From an uncultured Endomicrobiia bacterium (GTDB taxonomy: Bacteria; Elusimicrobiota; Endomicrobiia; DTEH01), in the NCBI GenBank assembly GCA_937936785.1, contig CALDDQ010000003.1, forward strand, positions 50,461-114,460: DNA of 64,000 nucleotides. Reading direction: 5' to 3'. Positions 17,501-26,453 of the stretch are shown piece by piece (position 1 is the stretch's first letter; the number at the start of each line of letters is the position of its first letter). The translations under genes were made by a program, and so were the position numbers. The notes under the pieces are model-generated. The model worked only from the letters and a program-made list of their open reading frames with translations. It was not told the DNA's origin and did no database searches.

Positions 17501-19733
17501 GTCCCAAATCTAAAAATACTTTACCACCACCTCCATCACCATAAATATCTATATCAATATATACTTTCTTAGAAAAATCAACTCCAACTTTTGAAAAACT
17601 ATATACCATAGCAATTTCTGAAGAAGAATGTAAATTATAATTTATTTTTAACACTTGTTGTTTTTCTGTAGTTGTAGTTTTGTTTGGATTTATATCTTTT
17701 GAATAAACATCTTCATTTTCCCAAGATAACTCTGATGGAAAATATACATCACCTAACAATGTAGAATTATATTTCCATAAATCTTTATATGTAGAAACAG
17801 TATCTTCTAAAGTAATCCCTTCCATATTCTCAATCACTGCTTCATTCCAGATATTAGGATTTTTTTTACTTTCAGCATATTCTGCTGATAAAGAATTTAA
17901 TTTCAAAGGTAGTCCAAAAGGTAAATTTATATCAACAATTCGTCCATCCACTTCCCACACTTGTAACGAACTTGGTGTTGCACGAACATCCGGCCTATTA
18001 ACACCTTTAGAAGGTAAGTTTCCCAAAACACTCCCACCAACAAAAATTTTTTGATGAACAGGAACTTCTAATCTTCCTCCAGCTAATGTTTCTCCTCCCT
18101 GTAAACCTAACATACTATACTCATAACTTACCTCTATAACACTATTTTCTACAATTTTTTCTTCTCGTAAAAATGTTAAAAAACCAGAATCGTAATCAAT
18201 AAAATAATCCAAATCTCGCTGCATAAGTTGACCATCTATGTATACACGTTCAGATTGTGGAACTAAAAATGGTTTTAAAGTATAAGTTTTTAATCTAGAA
18301 CGATATTCTACTACAATATTATACCTACTAACAGGTGATTTGTTATAACAGTCATTATTAAATGGTTTATCTGACAAAAAATAAAATTCGCCCGTTTCAA
18401 AGTTCACTACAATATCATTTGGATATTTTGGCACAGGTTTGTTATCTGGTAACAAAATTTCAGGTATGGAATTACTCTTGTCTACAATCTTTAAAATAAA
18501 GTTTCCTAGACCATTGTCACGAATAATATTTCTTGCACCAATATTATATCTATTTCTTAATTCTTGGGTAAAATCTTCATTTGTATCTTTTATTAAGATA
18601 TAATTTGTAGTACCTAATTTATCCCTTAGAGACATCCCTGTATTTTCATCAACATAATCTATTGCTATTACCCAGTTTGATTGAATATATTTGTTTGGAA
18701 TTGTAAACATTACAATACCAGTAGAATAATCTACTACAAAATCTCTTCCAATCGCTAACACATCAAAATTGCCAGTATAAGTACTCGTTGAACTATTAGG
18801 TAATTGTGCTGTTATATTAATTGTATTTGTATTATTTGTAGCATCTCTATCATCAACAAAAATCTTTACACTACCTTTTTGTATTTTATCATTTCCTATT
18901 GATAATCTATAATATTTCCTTGGAATATATGAAATATCAAAAATTTCTTTTCGTTCGAACTGTGTTGTTCCTATAAACCTTTTTGTTTCAAAATTACCTT
19001 TACTTTGACTTGCAATAAAATATGCTTTACCCATTCTTCCTTCCGCCACTGGAAATTGTCCTATAGCTTTGATACCAAAAACTTGTCGTTGGTAACCCAC
19101 AAATTCTGAGTTTGGAAGAGACAAAGTTATATCTCCAAATGCAGCTTCCTGAATACCAGCTTTCTGTTTTCCTTTATATCCAACACCACCTGCTCCAGGA
19201 GCAGATTCTACCCCTTCTCCACGATAAACTATTGAAATATCGCGTTTATCTGGTTGTGTATCATCTATATCTACATTTACATCAACATTGTTACCAACTT
19301 TACCTCGGATCCTTACCTGCAACTCTTGTTTCATAGTAGGTTGAACTCCATAATTTTTTTTAGCATCGTTTGGATATACAACCTCTTTTAACTCCATACC
19401 AATTAGTTTACGACCTGCTATATTTAACTGTGTCCCTTCGACAAATTCTATCGTAGTAGGAGAAACTACTGTCGGTATTTTTAATTTTACTTCCTCGCCA
19501 ACAATTTCATAAGGTGGTAAGTTTTGTTCTATTCGTTTTCTAACACGGTGCCATTTTGAACGATTAAATTTTATTATAGGAGCATAATTTAAATCTTTAC
19601 TTTCGACCTGTTCATTTTGATAAGTACCAGTTGAAACTTTTGGAAAACTAATTTTTTCTGCTAGCACAAACCAGTTAAATAATATCGTTATTATAAAAAT
19701 ACTTTTTGTTTTATTAAAATATTTATTATGCAT
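14523..19733 (-). CDS. SprA-like giant outer-membrane protein (type IX-like translocon)
   Basis: A 1736-residue protein with a signal peptide (about residues 1-26) and a terminal Phe (QLTITF). In Bacteroidota SprA is the giant barrel channel of the type IX secretion system. The evidence for homology is the segment at about residues 180-225, where FGDITLSLPNSEFVGYQ and VFGIKAIGQF correspond to the SprA pattern of a Gly-rich Leu-Pro-Asn strand followed by LFGVKT and a Gly-rich strand. VRIRGKVGNNVDVNVDIDD lies just before. Around residues 735-805 is a run of DxDxDG loops (for example DNDGILDTEDKNNNGILDL), like calcium-binding thrombospondin type-3 repeats. It is shorter than typical SprA (about 2400). 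It is divergent from lptF, and comF follows. Confidence 0.7.
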   Translation of the reverse strand: MHNKYFNKTKSIFIITILFNWFVLAEKISFPKVSTGTYQNEQVESKDLNYAPIIKFNRSKWHRVRKRIEQNLPPYEIVGEEVKLKIPTVVSPTTIEFVEGTQLNIAGRKLIGMELKEVVYPNDAKKNYGVQPTMKQELQVRIRGKVGNNVDVNVDIDDTQPDKRDISIVYRGEGVESAPGAGGVGYKGKQKAGIQEAAFGDITLSLPNSEFVGYQRQVFGIKAIGQFPVAEGRMGKAYFIASQSKGNFETKRFIGTTQFERKEIFDISYIPRKYYRLSIGNDKIQKGSVKIFVDDRDATNNTNTINITAQLPNSSTSTYTGNFDVLAIGRDFVVDYSTGIVMFTIPNKYIQSNWVIAIDYVDENTGMSLRDKLGTTNYILIKDTNEDFTQELRNRYNIGARNIIRDNGLGNFILKIVDKSNSIPEILLPDNKPVPKYPNDIVVNFETGEFYFLSDKPFNNDCYNKSPVSRYNIVVEYRSRLKTYTLKPFLVPQSERVYIDGQLMQRDLDYFIDYDSGFLTFLREEKIVENSVIEVSYEYSMLGLQGGETLAGGRLEVPVHQKIFVGGSVLGNLPSKGVNRPDVRATPSSLQVWEVDGRIVDINLPFGLPLKLNSLSAEYAESKKNPNIWNEAVIENMEGITLEDTVSTYKDLWKYNSTLLGDVYFPSELSWENEDVYSKDINPNKTTTTEKQQVLKINYNLHSSSEIAMVYSFSKVGVDFSKKVYIDIDIYGDGGGGKVFLDLGQVKEDIDNDGILDTEDKNNNGILDLHEDVGFDYNVGLNKYFIGAGNGLLDSEDLDSDGILTTFDNLAGSYELGDLNYTGWISTRVFVSVNQQNIWNVIKHARVRIQGHGKKGTLKIAKISVVGNRWENKTPSKSKIYAVNNENDKNYVKNNRLISDNNTSTPFNQSLTTEQALAIKYDFVKSTDYAISQILYTRAHDFSYHHKFNFFIFNDGNDIELKLRAYTDDNNFVEFSTITYLKNTDSWTQFVIEQVDQNFDNVPDVWQLDKVNESGGICVSTGIPKLDAISKMEIIIKATKNNQKGIIYVNDMFLSDSWIKTGIARKFDFDLSVPTWMNFGSRYKTIDRKFETFTSAVTNQDRTETSAYLNFTKIGFMPLSFQGKQSVTVTPSAIKAGNLVSKLEEGEISKTEGSMTTTIRINNKWLPQLSAGYTKSVSSSTELRQTDIIDTYSGSINYSVPFSFYIAVLPTNIGITASENHTYISPWNLSVSTPTRDKSRDVNFSLPFNLWNQITLNLTAGTKNVYSEIKMPKTRIDSQLVLPKLEKTDTSDLINYWYNLAFFAPRNFPKYESDIEEIMISSFTKRKGWKTAANTSLNIIPFFKPTASYDIDIAEDYKLPLYEKKDVMRNASGSYGVSFIPKNVIDLEQIKTLNISYNRGLIFGDKHENLPKDLEIIDLYKFKKLENLWFEQTISTSSRTQWLTQLSHRVSVSWKIFEGVWFPEALKFFRRTDVTANYNDEDKQEEITGTYRKTYTKVWPDLSSTLYDLDRLLIVFWEKPNVTNSRLDLRYTYRTVETKQVSYEFSSFHREILSFDLFKNYNIVGSYDDTQAEKYSVILNTATLTRIERANNFGWSLQVGLPFFGQRLTPKYDYRKDFAEDSKSVAIRDLITHTFSVRYYVDIVPKNGIKIPWLGIVPLQNRLIVDTNFSYVRKESSLDVKTNNVDQIQVSSNLDYEVSKYIRVRVGGRYEYNQNREVDKETNYSYNMLGQLTITF

Positions 19734-19831
19734 TATAACTTGTTTTCTTGTTCTATATTTGATTAATATTTATTATACACAAAATATACAAATTTTTCTA
19801 TAATTTTAGTAAAATAATTATTTATAGAAAT

Positions 19832-20950
19832 ATGAAAATATTAAATAAATATATCCTAAAAGAATTTGGTGAAAATTTTATTATTTATTTTGGTATCATA
19901 TCATTACTATTCTTTCTAAACTCAATATACCAACTAATAAAACCTCTAATTTCACATACTACATCTTTTAATGTTATAATAAAATTATTTTTATTTTTAT
20001 TTCCATCAGTTATATCTTTGTCATTACCAATAACTATACTTTTAGTAACGTTACTAACATTTTCTTCAATGAAAGAATGTGGAGAAATTACTATCATAAA
20101 TACCTTAGGTTTAAAACGTATTAACTATACAAAAAATATTATTTTTTTAGCTTGTATTATATCAGCAATTATGTTTTATTTTAACGGATATATATCACCT
20201 AAAAGTCAAAGAAATTTTAAAAATCTATACACTAACTTTCTTTTATCTTCTCCTATAATAAAGTTTTCAGATAAAACTTTTATAAATTTTTCAAACAAAA
20301 AAATTTTTGTAAACACAGTTGAAAAAAATGTTTTACATAATGTTTATATATACAATCCAATAAACAATGACATAATTCAAATAATTTCTGCCAAAAATGC
20401 AAATTTTGAGACAAATAATAAAAATGACATTGTCTTAAATTTAAACAATGGAAGATTAAGTTTAATAGACAAAAAACAAATTAATAAAACTATGCAAATG
20501 TTGTTTGAAAAATATATTTTTATAATATATAGCACTCAAATAAAAAATGTTGTCAATGAACCTGATAATCTTAGAGAATTGACAAACAAAGATTTGTTAA
20601 CTCTTTATGATGACAAAAACCAAACCACAACTCCAAAAAATGTAATTTTAACCGAATATTTCTTAAGACACACCTTATCTTTATCTATCTTTTTCTTTGT
20701 CTTAATAGGAACAATTCTTGGATTAAATATTAAACACAACTCAAAACCTATAAGTTTTATTATTACAATATTTATAACAGGAATATATTATTTTATTTTA
20801 TCCAGTTCTTTAACATTTTCTCAACGTATTTCAGATAATAATATACTAAAAATATCGTCTTTTTTTGTAACACTAATTTTGACACAAATACCAAACTTTG
20901 TATTGTTGGTATTATACTTAACATTGTCAAGAAAATATAATGAAAATTAA
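19832..20950 (+). CDS. lptF: LptF-type permease of the LPS export ABC transporter
   Basis: A 372-residue YjgP/YjgQ-family permease. Three transmembrane segments lie before and three after a central periplasmic domain (about residues 120-265), the standard LptF/G layout. MKECGEITIINTLGLKR (about 79-95) is the coupling-helix region conserved in the family. LptF and LptG with LptB extract lipopolysaccharide from the inner membrane, so the host has an LPS-type outer membrane. The gene overlaps lptG by 11 nt. A TATAAT at 19799-19804 may serve as its promoter. lptB, lptC and lptA are not in the window. Assigning F versus G is by order and resemblance. Confidence 0.85.
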   Translation: MKILNKYILKEFGENFIIYFGIISLLFFLNSIYQLIKPLISHTTSFNVIIKLFLFLFPSVISLSLPITILLVTLLTFSSMKECGEITIINTLGLKRINYTKNIIFLACIISAIMFYFNGYISPKSQRNFKNLYTNFLLSSPIIKFSDKTFINFSNKKIFVNTVEKNVLHNVYIYNPINNDIIQIISAKNANFETNNKNDIVLNLNNGRLSLIDKKQINKTMQMLFEKYIFIIYSTQIKNVVNEPDNLRELTNKDLLTLYDDKNQTTTPKNVILTEYFLRHTLSLSIFFFVLIGTILGLNIKHNSKPISFIITIFITGIYYFILSSSLTFSQRISDNNILKISSFFVTLILTQIPNFVLLVLYLTLSRKYNEN

Positions 20951-22034
20951 TTTTACTTTACAAAAATATTTTTTTGTTGAATTGTTAAAAACATTTTTGC
21001 CAATATCTGGATTTTTTATAGTAATATTTGCTTTAACAGAATTTTTTTGGCGACTACCAGAAATAGTAACATTTAAACCTTCTACAACAATAATATTAGT
21101 TTATTTGTCATTACATATCCCACTGTGGTTTGTTCAAACACTTCCTATGACAACTATGCTTTCATCCCTAATCGTACTATCACATTTTGTTCATAGTAAA
21201 GAAATTACTGCAATAAAAACCTTGGGTATAAATCCAAAAAAATTTTTTTGTTCATGGTTAATTTTTGGAACTATTTTATCTATTATTTCTTTTTATTTAA
21301 ATGATAAAATAGCGACGATATTTTTTAAAAAAGCTCAAAATATTTTTCAACTTGAAATAAAAAAAGAACCTTTAAAAGAAAATATATTTTATAATTTAAC
21401 ATACTCTGATGCCAAAAATATTTTTGCTACAATAACTTCTTATAATAAAGAAAACAATGTTATTAACGATATTTTAATAGAACAACTTGATAATGATTAT
21501 AATGTTATATATCAACTATATTCTCCTTATGGCACTAAAGATAATAACTCCTGGATATTAAAAAATACAGTCTTAAGAACTTATAAAAACAACATCCTAA
21601 ATTCAGAGAAAAATTTTTTTCAATACCAGTTCCCATTACAAATTGATATTGAAGATTTTCAATATGATTATTCAAACAAACCATTAGATCAATTAACAAT
21701 TAAACATATTAATGATATAATAAAAATAACTAAATTACGTGGTATGCCAACTGCAAAATATTATACAGAATTAGGGTTTAGATATGCATTACCATTTGTA
21801 AATTTTATCTTGATATTACTATCAATTTCCTTAGGCCAATCAACTTCTGTTCAATACGGTAAATTAATAAGTTTTGTTTACACAATTGTCGCAACGATAA
21901 TTTACTGGACTTTATTGTCTATATTTAGAACTGTTGGAGAATTAAATATTATCAACCCTATAATATCTATCTGGATACCAAACTTTGTTTTTTTAATTTC
22001 TGGATTAGTTTTATATTTTAGAAAAACATATTAA
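20940..22034 (+). CDS. lptG: LptG-type permease of the LPS export ABC transporter
   Basis: A 364-residue partner of the preceding gene with the same fold: N-terminal helices, the SKEITAIKTLGINPKKF coupling segment (about 88-104), a periplasmic beta domain, and three C-terminal transmembrane helices. It works with LptF as a heterodimer in LPS transport. Its start lies inside the end of lptF, so expression is coupled. Its stop overlaps that of the convergent PorV-like gene by the 4 bases TTAA, leaving no room for a terminator between them. Confidence 0.85.
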   Translation: MKINFTLQKYFFVELLKTFLPISGFFIVIFALTEFFWRLPEIVTFKPSTTIILVYLSLHIPLWFVQTLPMTTMLSSLIVLSHFVHSKEITAIKTLGINPKKFFCSWLIFGTILSIISFYLNDKIATIFFKKAQNIFQLEIKKEPLKENIFYNLTYSDAKNIFATITSYNKENNVINDILIEQLDNDYNVIYQLYSPYGTKDNNSWILKNTVLRTYKNNILNSEKNFFQYQFPLQIDIEDFQYDYSNKPLDQLTIKHINDIIKITKLRGMPTAKYYTELGFRYALPFVNFILILLSISLGQSTSVQYGKLISFVYTIVATIIYWTLLSIFRTVGELNIINPIISIWIPNFVFLISGLVLYFRKTY

Positions 22035-23392
22035 TCGTTTTTTAGTTGTAAAACAAATTCTTTAACTGCTTTTTGAAATTCACTAAAATCTCTAACACTA
22101 ACACTTTCTGACTTTACTATTCTACCAAATTCTATATTTACAAAATGTATTGTTAAATAATATTTTTCTTTAATTTTTGCCACAACACCAAAAATTAATT
22201 GTTCTACTTTTAACACTCTACCAACTTGCACTGCATTGTCTGTATCTGAAACAATAACATCAACCTTTTGTTCAGATAAAATTTTTTCCATATTTTCTTT
22301 TTCTAAAACATTATACTTTTTTGTTTTAGCCAATTCAGACCTAAAAAAATCAGATACAATTATAGAATCTTTTTCAACAACATTTTTACCAGAAAAATTT
22401 GTTACTGCTACATTAATTATCTTCTTTTTTTCTGCTTTTATCTGTTCTTTTTCTTTTTTTTGTATTGCAACGATATAATCTTTTTCAGAAACTTCGCCAA
22501 AGGTTAAACCTAATCTTATGTTACTAACTGTGTTTAAATATGAATGTGTATTAAAAGAATAATCTAAAATAAAATCTTTATATCTTAACCCAAAACCTGT
22601 CCCATAACTTTTTAACAAATTATTATTAAACCCACCTATCCCAGCTCGTATTAATAACGATGTCGTTGCATTACTAAACAGAATAAAATTTATACCTAAA
22701 TTCAGTCTTTGATTATCAACATTATTAAACCCTGATTCCGAACCAAAATATATTTCTTGATTTAAAATTTTTAACATTATACCTTCACTATGAACCAAGT
22801 TTTTGTTTAATCCAACACCACGAACAACACCACCAATTCTAATATGTCGCAATAATTTGTTTTTTATGTTTGTATTATACATCAAACCAACATTACTTCC
22901 AAAAAAACGTGTATCCAAATTACTTTTTTCCCACAAACCATACCCACTAAATCCTACCCAAAAATATTTTCCCCACCGAGTTGCAAAACCTATATTAGCA
23001 TTCATAATTGAATATTCAAAATTTTCTCCAGTAACTACTCCTTCTATATCTCTAACCGCAATGTTTCCAGAAGAAAATCTTCCTATAGTAACACCAGAAA
23101 CTATCCCTTCTGAAACATTTGTCCCACATAAACCTAACAAATCATAATAAGTGTCTGCATAATAAAATAATCTGTTATACTCAAAAGATGATACTGATCG
23201 CATTATTCCTAACATTGCTGGGTTTGTAAATAAACTAAAAACTCCATTATCAACTACTGAAAGTTCATTTCCTAATGATATACTTGTCCCAATTGGAATA
23301 TTAACAAAATTTAAATCTTTATTTTCATTACATAAAATATTACCTATAAAAATTTTATAACAAAAAATTGCTACCAAAACTTTTTTTTTCAT
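22031..23392 (-). CDS. PorV-like outer-membrane barrel fused to a CsgG/FlgO-like domain
   Basis: A 453-residue protein. After a signal peptide (about 1-21), residues about 25-310 look like the PorV/PorQ (UPF0164-type) barrel family, with the N-terminal hallmark FTNPAMLG and Gly-aromatic strands throughout. In Bacteroidota PorV binds the SprA channel and the C-terminal domain of cargo. Residues about 327-450 form a separate domain, starting INVAVTNFSGKN and continuing SDFFRSELAKTKKYNVLEKENM, like CsgG/FlgO-type periplasmic lipoprotein domains. The fusion is unusual and suggests a barrel with a built-in periplasmic module. It is last in a minus-strand operon behind the M6 protease (55-nt gap). 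Confidence 0.72.
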   Translation of the reverse strand: MKKKVLVAIFCYKIFIGNILCNENKDLNFVNIPIGTSISLGNELSVVDNGVFSLFTNPAMLGIMRSVSSFEYNRLFYYADTYYDLLGLCGTNVSEGIVSGVTIGRFSSGNIAVRDIEGVVTGENFEYSIMNANIGFATRWGKYFWVGFSGYGLWEKSNLDTRFFGSNVGLMYNTNIKNKLLRHIRIGGVVRGVGLNKNLVHSEGIMLKILNQEIYFGSESGFNNVDNQRLNLGINFILFSNATTSLLIRAGIGGFNNNLLKSYGTGFGLRYKDFILDYSFNTHSYLNTVSNIRLGLTFGEVSEKDYIVAIQKKEKEQIKAEKKKIINVAVTNFSGKNVVEKDSIIVSDFFRSELAKTKKYNVLEKENMEKILSEQKVDVIVSDTDNAVQVGRVLKVEQLIFGVVAKIKEKYYLTIHFVNIEFGRIVKSESVSVRDFSEFQKAVKEFVLQLKND

Positions 23393-23447
23393 CTGCTATT
23401 ATTTTATATTATTAAATTTTTACTTTTTAGTTTGTTGTTAAAAAAAT

Positions 23448-25127
23448 CTATCTTTTTATTATAAACTTTTCTACCTTGACACTATCATCTGTCTTAAAAC
23501 TCATAAAATATAACCCTGGACTTAGTTTAACACCAGAATTATCTGTTCCATACCACATAATTTGATTTTTGCCTTCAGAATAATATTGTTTCTCAAAACT
23601 TTTCACTAAATTACCCGCAATATCATAAACATTAATTTCCATATAATCTGGCTTCAACAAATTAAATCCTATCAACATCAATTTTCCTGCATAAGTATAG
23701 TTGTTTCCAATAAGAACTTGTCCTTGAGAAACATTCTGTAATTCAAACTCGTACAAAATATTAAAATTTGCATACGAAGAATTTAAAGAAATGTTCGTAA
23801 TAAACAAAGGAAAACTTTCTCCATTGTATGCTTTAATACCATAATCTGAAACAAAAAAGTTTGTTACATTACTACTTCCGGGAAATGGATCACCAGAATC
23901 ACCAAAGTATGTTGTATAAGTTTCTACCTTATCCGCTTCTACCAAATCTACTCCATAGTGTGGATCACCAGAATTTATATCATTATTTGCCAATCTTATC
24001 GGATCCGATGCTATTGTATCATCAATGCGCCAAATTAATATTCCTTCACCTGGTAAAAATGTATCATAAGAAACTTTTCTTCTATATTCTAACAAAAAAT
24101 ATTCTTTATTTGAGTCATTGGCAACTATTACCGGAATTTTTACAAATCCTGTTGATGCAGATTTGCTATATGCTAAATTATAATCTTTCACCGTGGAAGA
24201 AATTATTACTACATCAGCCCAACCTAAATAATATTTACACCAAGCAGATAAATGTGCTGGTGATGAACCTTGTGGTGTTCCTAACCATGTGCCATAATCC
24301 ATCAAACACCATTTACCTATTCTACTATATTGATTTACACCATCCTGATAATATAAATCTGGCAGCCCTAACTGGTGACCAAACTCGTGACAAGTCACTC
24401 CAACTGGTGATCCATCTTGTTCTTTTTCTGGAACAATGGTGCCATCAGTGAAACCACCCACAGCACCAGTCCAGTCAATATATGCTGACCAAATATCATT
24501 AGGGTTTGTCGTTGATTCGTTCCCATATCCTGCATGTAAAACCATTACATAATCAAACTGGTTTATACCACTCCCTTTTACAACTGCACCAGAAGTTTTG
24601 TTTATTGAATCTTTTATTAAATTAGAAAGTGTTACATTAGTATCTTGTCCATAATAAGACATATAATTAGACAGTCTATACGCATTTGCAGATGCTGTTA
24701 ATGTCCCTGTAGATATACCACCATCATAAAAAAATTTTATTTCTAATTTAAGTTTTCCATATGAAACTTCTTCATAATACTTTTTTAACTCAGAGAAAGT
24801 ATTATTTGCCTGAGTATGCCATCCAGGAGAAAAATTTTTGTCTGGAAAATCTACAATTATCACAGCAACTTTTTTTGTCCCAACAACATTTAACGCTTTT
24901 GCAACTTCTTTTGCTGGAGCACCTCTACGACGAAGATTTAATGCGTAAGAGTTGACTTTTAACTTCACTTTTGGCTGTCCTTCTATGTATCTTCCTGAAA
25001 TATGTGGTGCTGCAGAATGTAATGGTAAAAAATGAAAAGTTAAGAATATAAAGTTAAAAGATAGAAAAAAAATTATTTTGTTAAAGTGAACATTATTTCT
25101 TAAATGTATAAAAAAACTAATTTTCAT
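23448..25127 (-). CDS. Secreted M6-family metalloprotease with a type IX sorting-like C-terminal domain
   Basis: A 559-residue protein with a long N-terminal signal region (hydrophobic about 17-38). The catalytic zinc site is HEFGHQLGLPD (about 246-256), as in immune-inhibitor-A-like M6 peptidases. IVDFPDKNF (about 94-102) is the usual start of the domain. The last about 85 residues form an Ig-like module (MEINVYDIAGNLVKSF, then KLSPGLYFMSF and VEKFIIKR) that looks like FlgD-Ig or the type A sorting domain of type IX cargo. Proximity to SprA- and PorV-like genes makes export by that route the best guess. It could instead be a plain FlgD-Ig domain. Confidence 0.85.
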   Translation of the reverse strand: MKISFFIHLRNNVHFNKIIFFLSFNFIFLTFHFLPLHSAAPHISGRYIEGQPKVKLKVNSYALNLRRRGAPAKEVAKALNVVGTKKVAVIIVDFPDKNFSPGWHTQANNTFSELKKYYEEVSYGKLKLEIKFFYDGGISTGTLTASANAYRLSNYMSYYGQDTNVTLSNLIKDSINKTSGAVVKGSGINQFDYVMVLHAGYGNESTTNPNDIWSAYIDWTGAVGGFTDGTIVPEKEQDGSPVGVTCHEFGHQLGLPDLYYQDGVNQYSRIGKWCLMDYGTWLGTPQGSSPAHLSAWCKYYLGWADVVIISSTVKDYNLAYSKSASTGFVKIPVIVANDSNKEYFLLEYRRKVSYDTFLPGEGILIWRIDDTIASDPIRLANNDINSGDPHYGVDLVEADKVETYTTYFGDSGDPFPGSSNVTNFFVSDYGIKAYNGESFPLFITNISLNSSYANFNILYEFELQNVSQGQVLIGNNYTYAGKLMLIGFNLLKPDYMEINVYDIAGNLVKSFEKQYYSEGKNQIMWYGTDNSGVKLSPGLYFMSFKTDDSVKVEKFIIKR

Positions 25128-25211
25128 CTTAATTCACAAGTACCATTATTTAGTTAATTTTTTTGAAACTTAATTTTTATTATTCTTAAAATTCAAAATT
25201 CTGGTTTATTT

Positions 25212-26420
25212 TTAGAAACTATAACTATAGCTTATACCTAAATAATTCCCAGTGTAGTTATATGGAAAATATTTCTCAAATTTTGTAGATGAGGACTGAG
25301 TCTGAAGAGTATAAAAAAGTGTTACTTTTCTATTTTCATCTGGATTAGATATATATGCAAAACTTAAAATTGCAAGGTTTGTATAATGTTTTTCTCCCAC
25401 AACAAAATTATTATTTTCATCTCTACGTTCTCTGGTGTAATTTGTAATCTCATAATCTGGAACAAATGATATATATTTAGTTTTTGTTATATTTAAATTC
25501 ACAGGAAAAGAAAATAATATTTTTGTATAATCATAAAAATTAGACACAAAAGTTGGTGGTTCTGTAATTGATTTAAAATGCAAATACCCTTGATTAGAAT
25601 CTTTGTATTTAAAAGAAAAATATGGTGATGTCCATAAAGGCCCTACAATTTTTAAAACTTCTTTGTTATAATACAACTCTAACGATAAATCGTTCTGTTT
25701 AATATCAGAAGAATACGTCCCTGTCTCGGTTAAAATTTTTTGGTTCAAATATGCCTGATTAATAAAACTTAATCCTAACACATGCCCTTCATATTTCGAT
25801 TTAACACCTAACTGTAGCAAATTATTATCTTGTTTACCTGCAGTAGTTTCTTCAGAACCTGACTGAAATTCTTCAATCAAATTAGTATAATTTGGAAACT
25901 TTATTTGACTATATCCTACCTGCCCTATTAACGTTAATTTTTCAATTTTCCATTCTACATCTTCGTTAATCCCATACCTCAAAGAATCATATAATCCATA
26001 ACCCCATAATTCGTTTGTCCCTGACCGCCACCAATCGGTTACATAACTTAATCTCGTCTTAAAAGTAATATCTTTGTTAAATTTAAAACTATGTTGTGCC
26101 GTTAAAAGATGACCCATATTACGTTGTTCAAATTTTTCTCCTTCTTGCCGTTTTAACCCTGGTCCTAAATATTTTAGTTCATAAAAAAGTAATATGGAAT
26201 GCTTTTGAGATGGTTTAACTATAAATCCTAGATCGTTAGTTAAATTTGTTGTAATACCCCATTTTCCAACTGAAGGAATATAAACTCCTTCCGATAAGTT
26301 AAACGCATAATATGGTGCCCATTTAATTTCAGAGCTACAAAAATTAACCATTCCTAATATCGTTATTAAAATTAGTTTTAAGATTAAAACATTTTTTCTC
26401 ATATTATTTTTTTCTATCAT
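25212..26420 (-). CDS. Outer-membrane beta-barrel protein
   Basis: About 402 residues with a hydrophobic signal segment (NVLILKLILITILGMVNFCSS) followed by alternating strands rich in Tyr, Phe, Lys and Asn and a terminal Phe (YSYSF). I do not recognise a specific family. Three Met starts are possible. I favour 26420 because GCGGGA lies about 9 nt upstream; the Met at 26402 would give a tidier signal peptide. The frame could extend to 26450, 3 nt after the upstream stop. It is second in the operon that ends with the M6 protease and the PorV-like gene, so it is probably co-expressed with them. Confidence 0.65.
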   Translation of the reverse strand: MIEKNNMRKNVLILKLILITILGMVNFCSSEIKWAPYYAFNLSEGVYIPSVGKWGITTNLTNDLGFIVKPSQKHSILLFYELKYLGPGLKRQEGEKFEQRNMGHLLTAQHSFKFNKDITFKTRLSYVTDWWRSGTNELWGYGLYDSLRYGINEDVEWKIEKLTLIGQVGYSQIKFPNYTNLIEEFQSGSEETTAGKQDNNLLQLGVKSKYEGHVLGLSFINQAYLNQKILTETGTYSSDIKQNDLSLELYYNKEVLKIVGPLWTSPYFSFKYKDSNQGYLHFKSITEPPTFVSNFYDYTKILFSFPVNLNITKTKYISFVPDYEITNYTRERRDENNNFVVGEKHYTNLAILSFAYISNPDENRKVTLFYTLQTQSSSTKFEKYFPYNYTGNYLGISYSYSF

Positions 26421-26453
26421 CTTATAATATCCCGCATTACACATCTGCATTTA

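Noticed and set aside
19728..19740. TATAAT directly before the ATG of the sprA-like gene (also seen at ackA and fabH)
   Set aside because: It overlaps the start codon, so it cannot be the promoter of that gene; TATAATG is common by chance in such AT-rich DNA.
22031..22034. Frameshift or assembly error at the lptG/PorV-like junction
   Set aside because: The two genes are convergent and share a palindromic TTAA as both stops; both proteins end normally.
23861..24451. A 196-codon open frame on the plus strand within the M6 protease
   Set aside because: Its composition (Leu, His, Tyr, Gln-rich) is that of an antisense frame, and the protease on the minus strand has an intact zinc site there.
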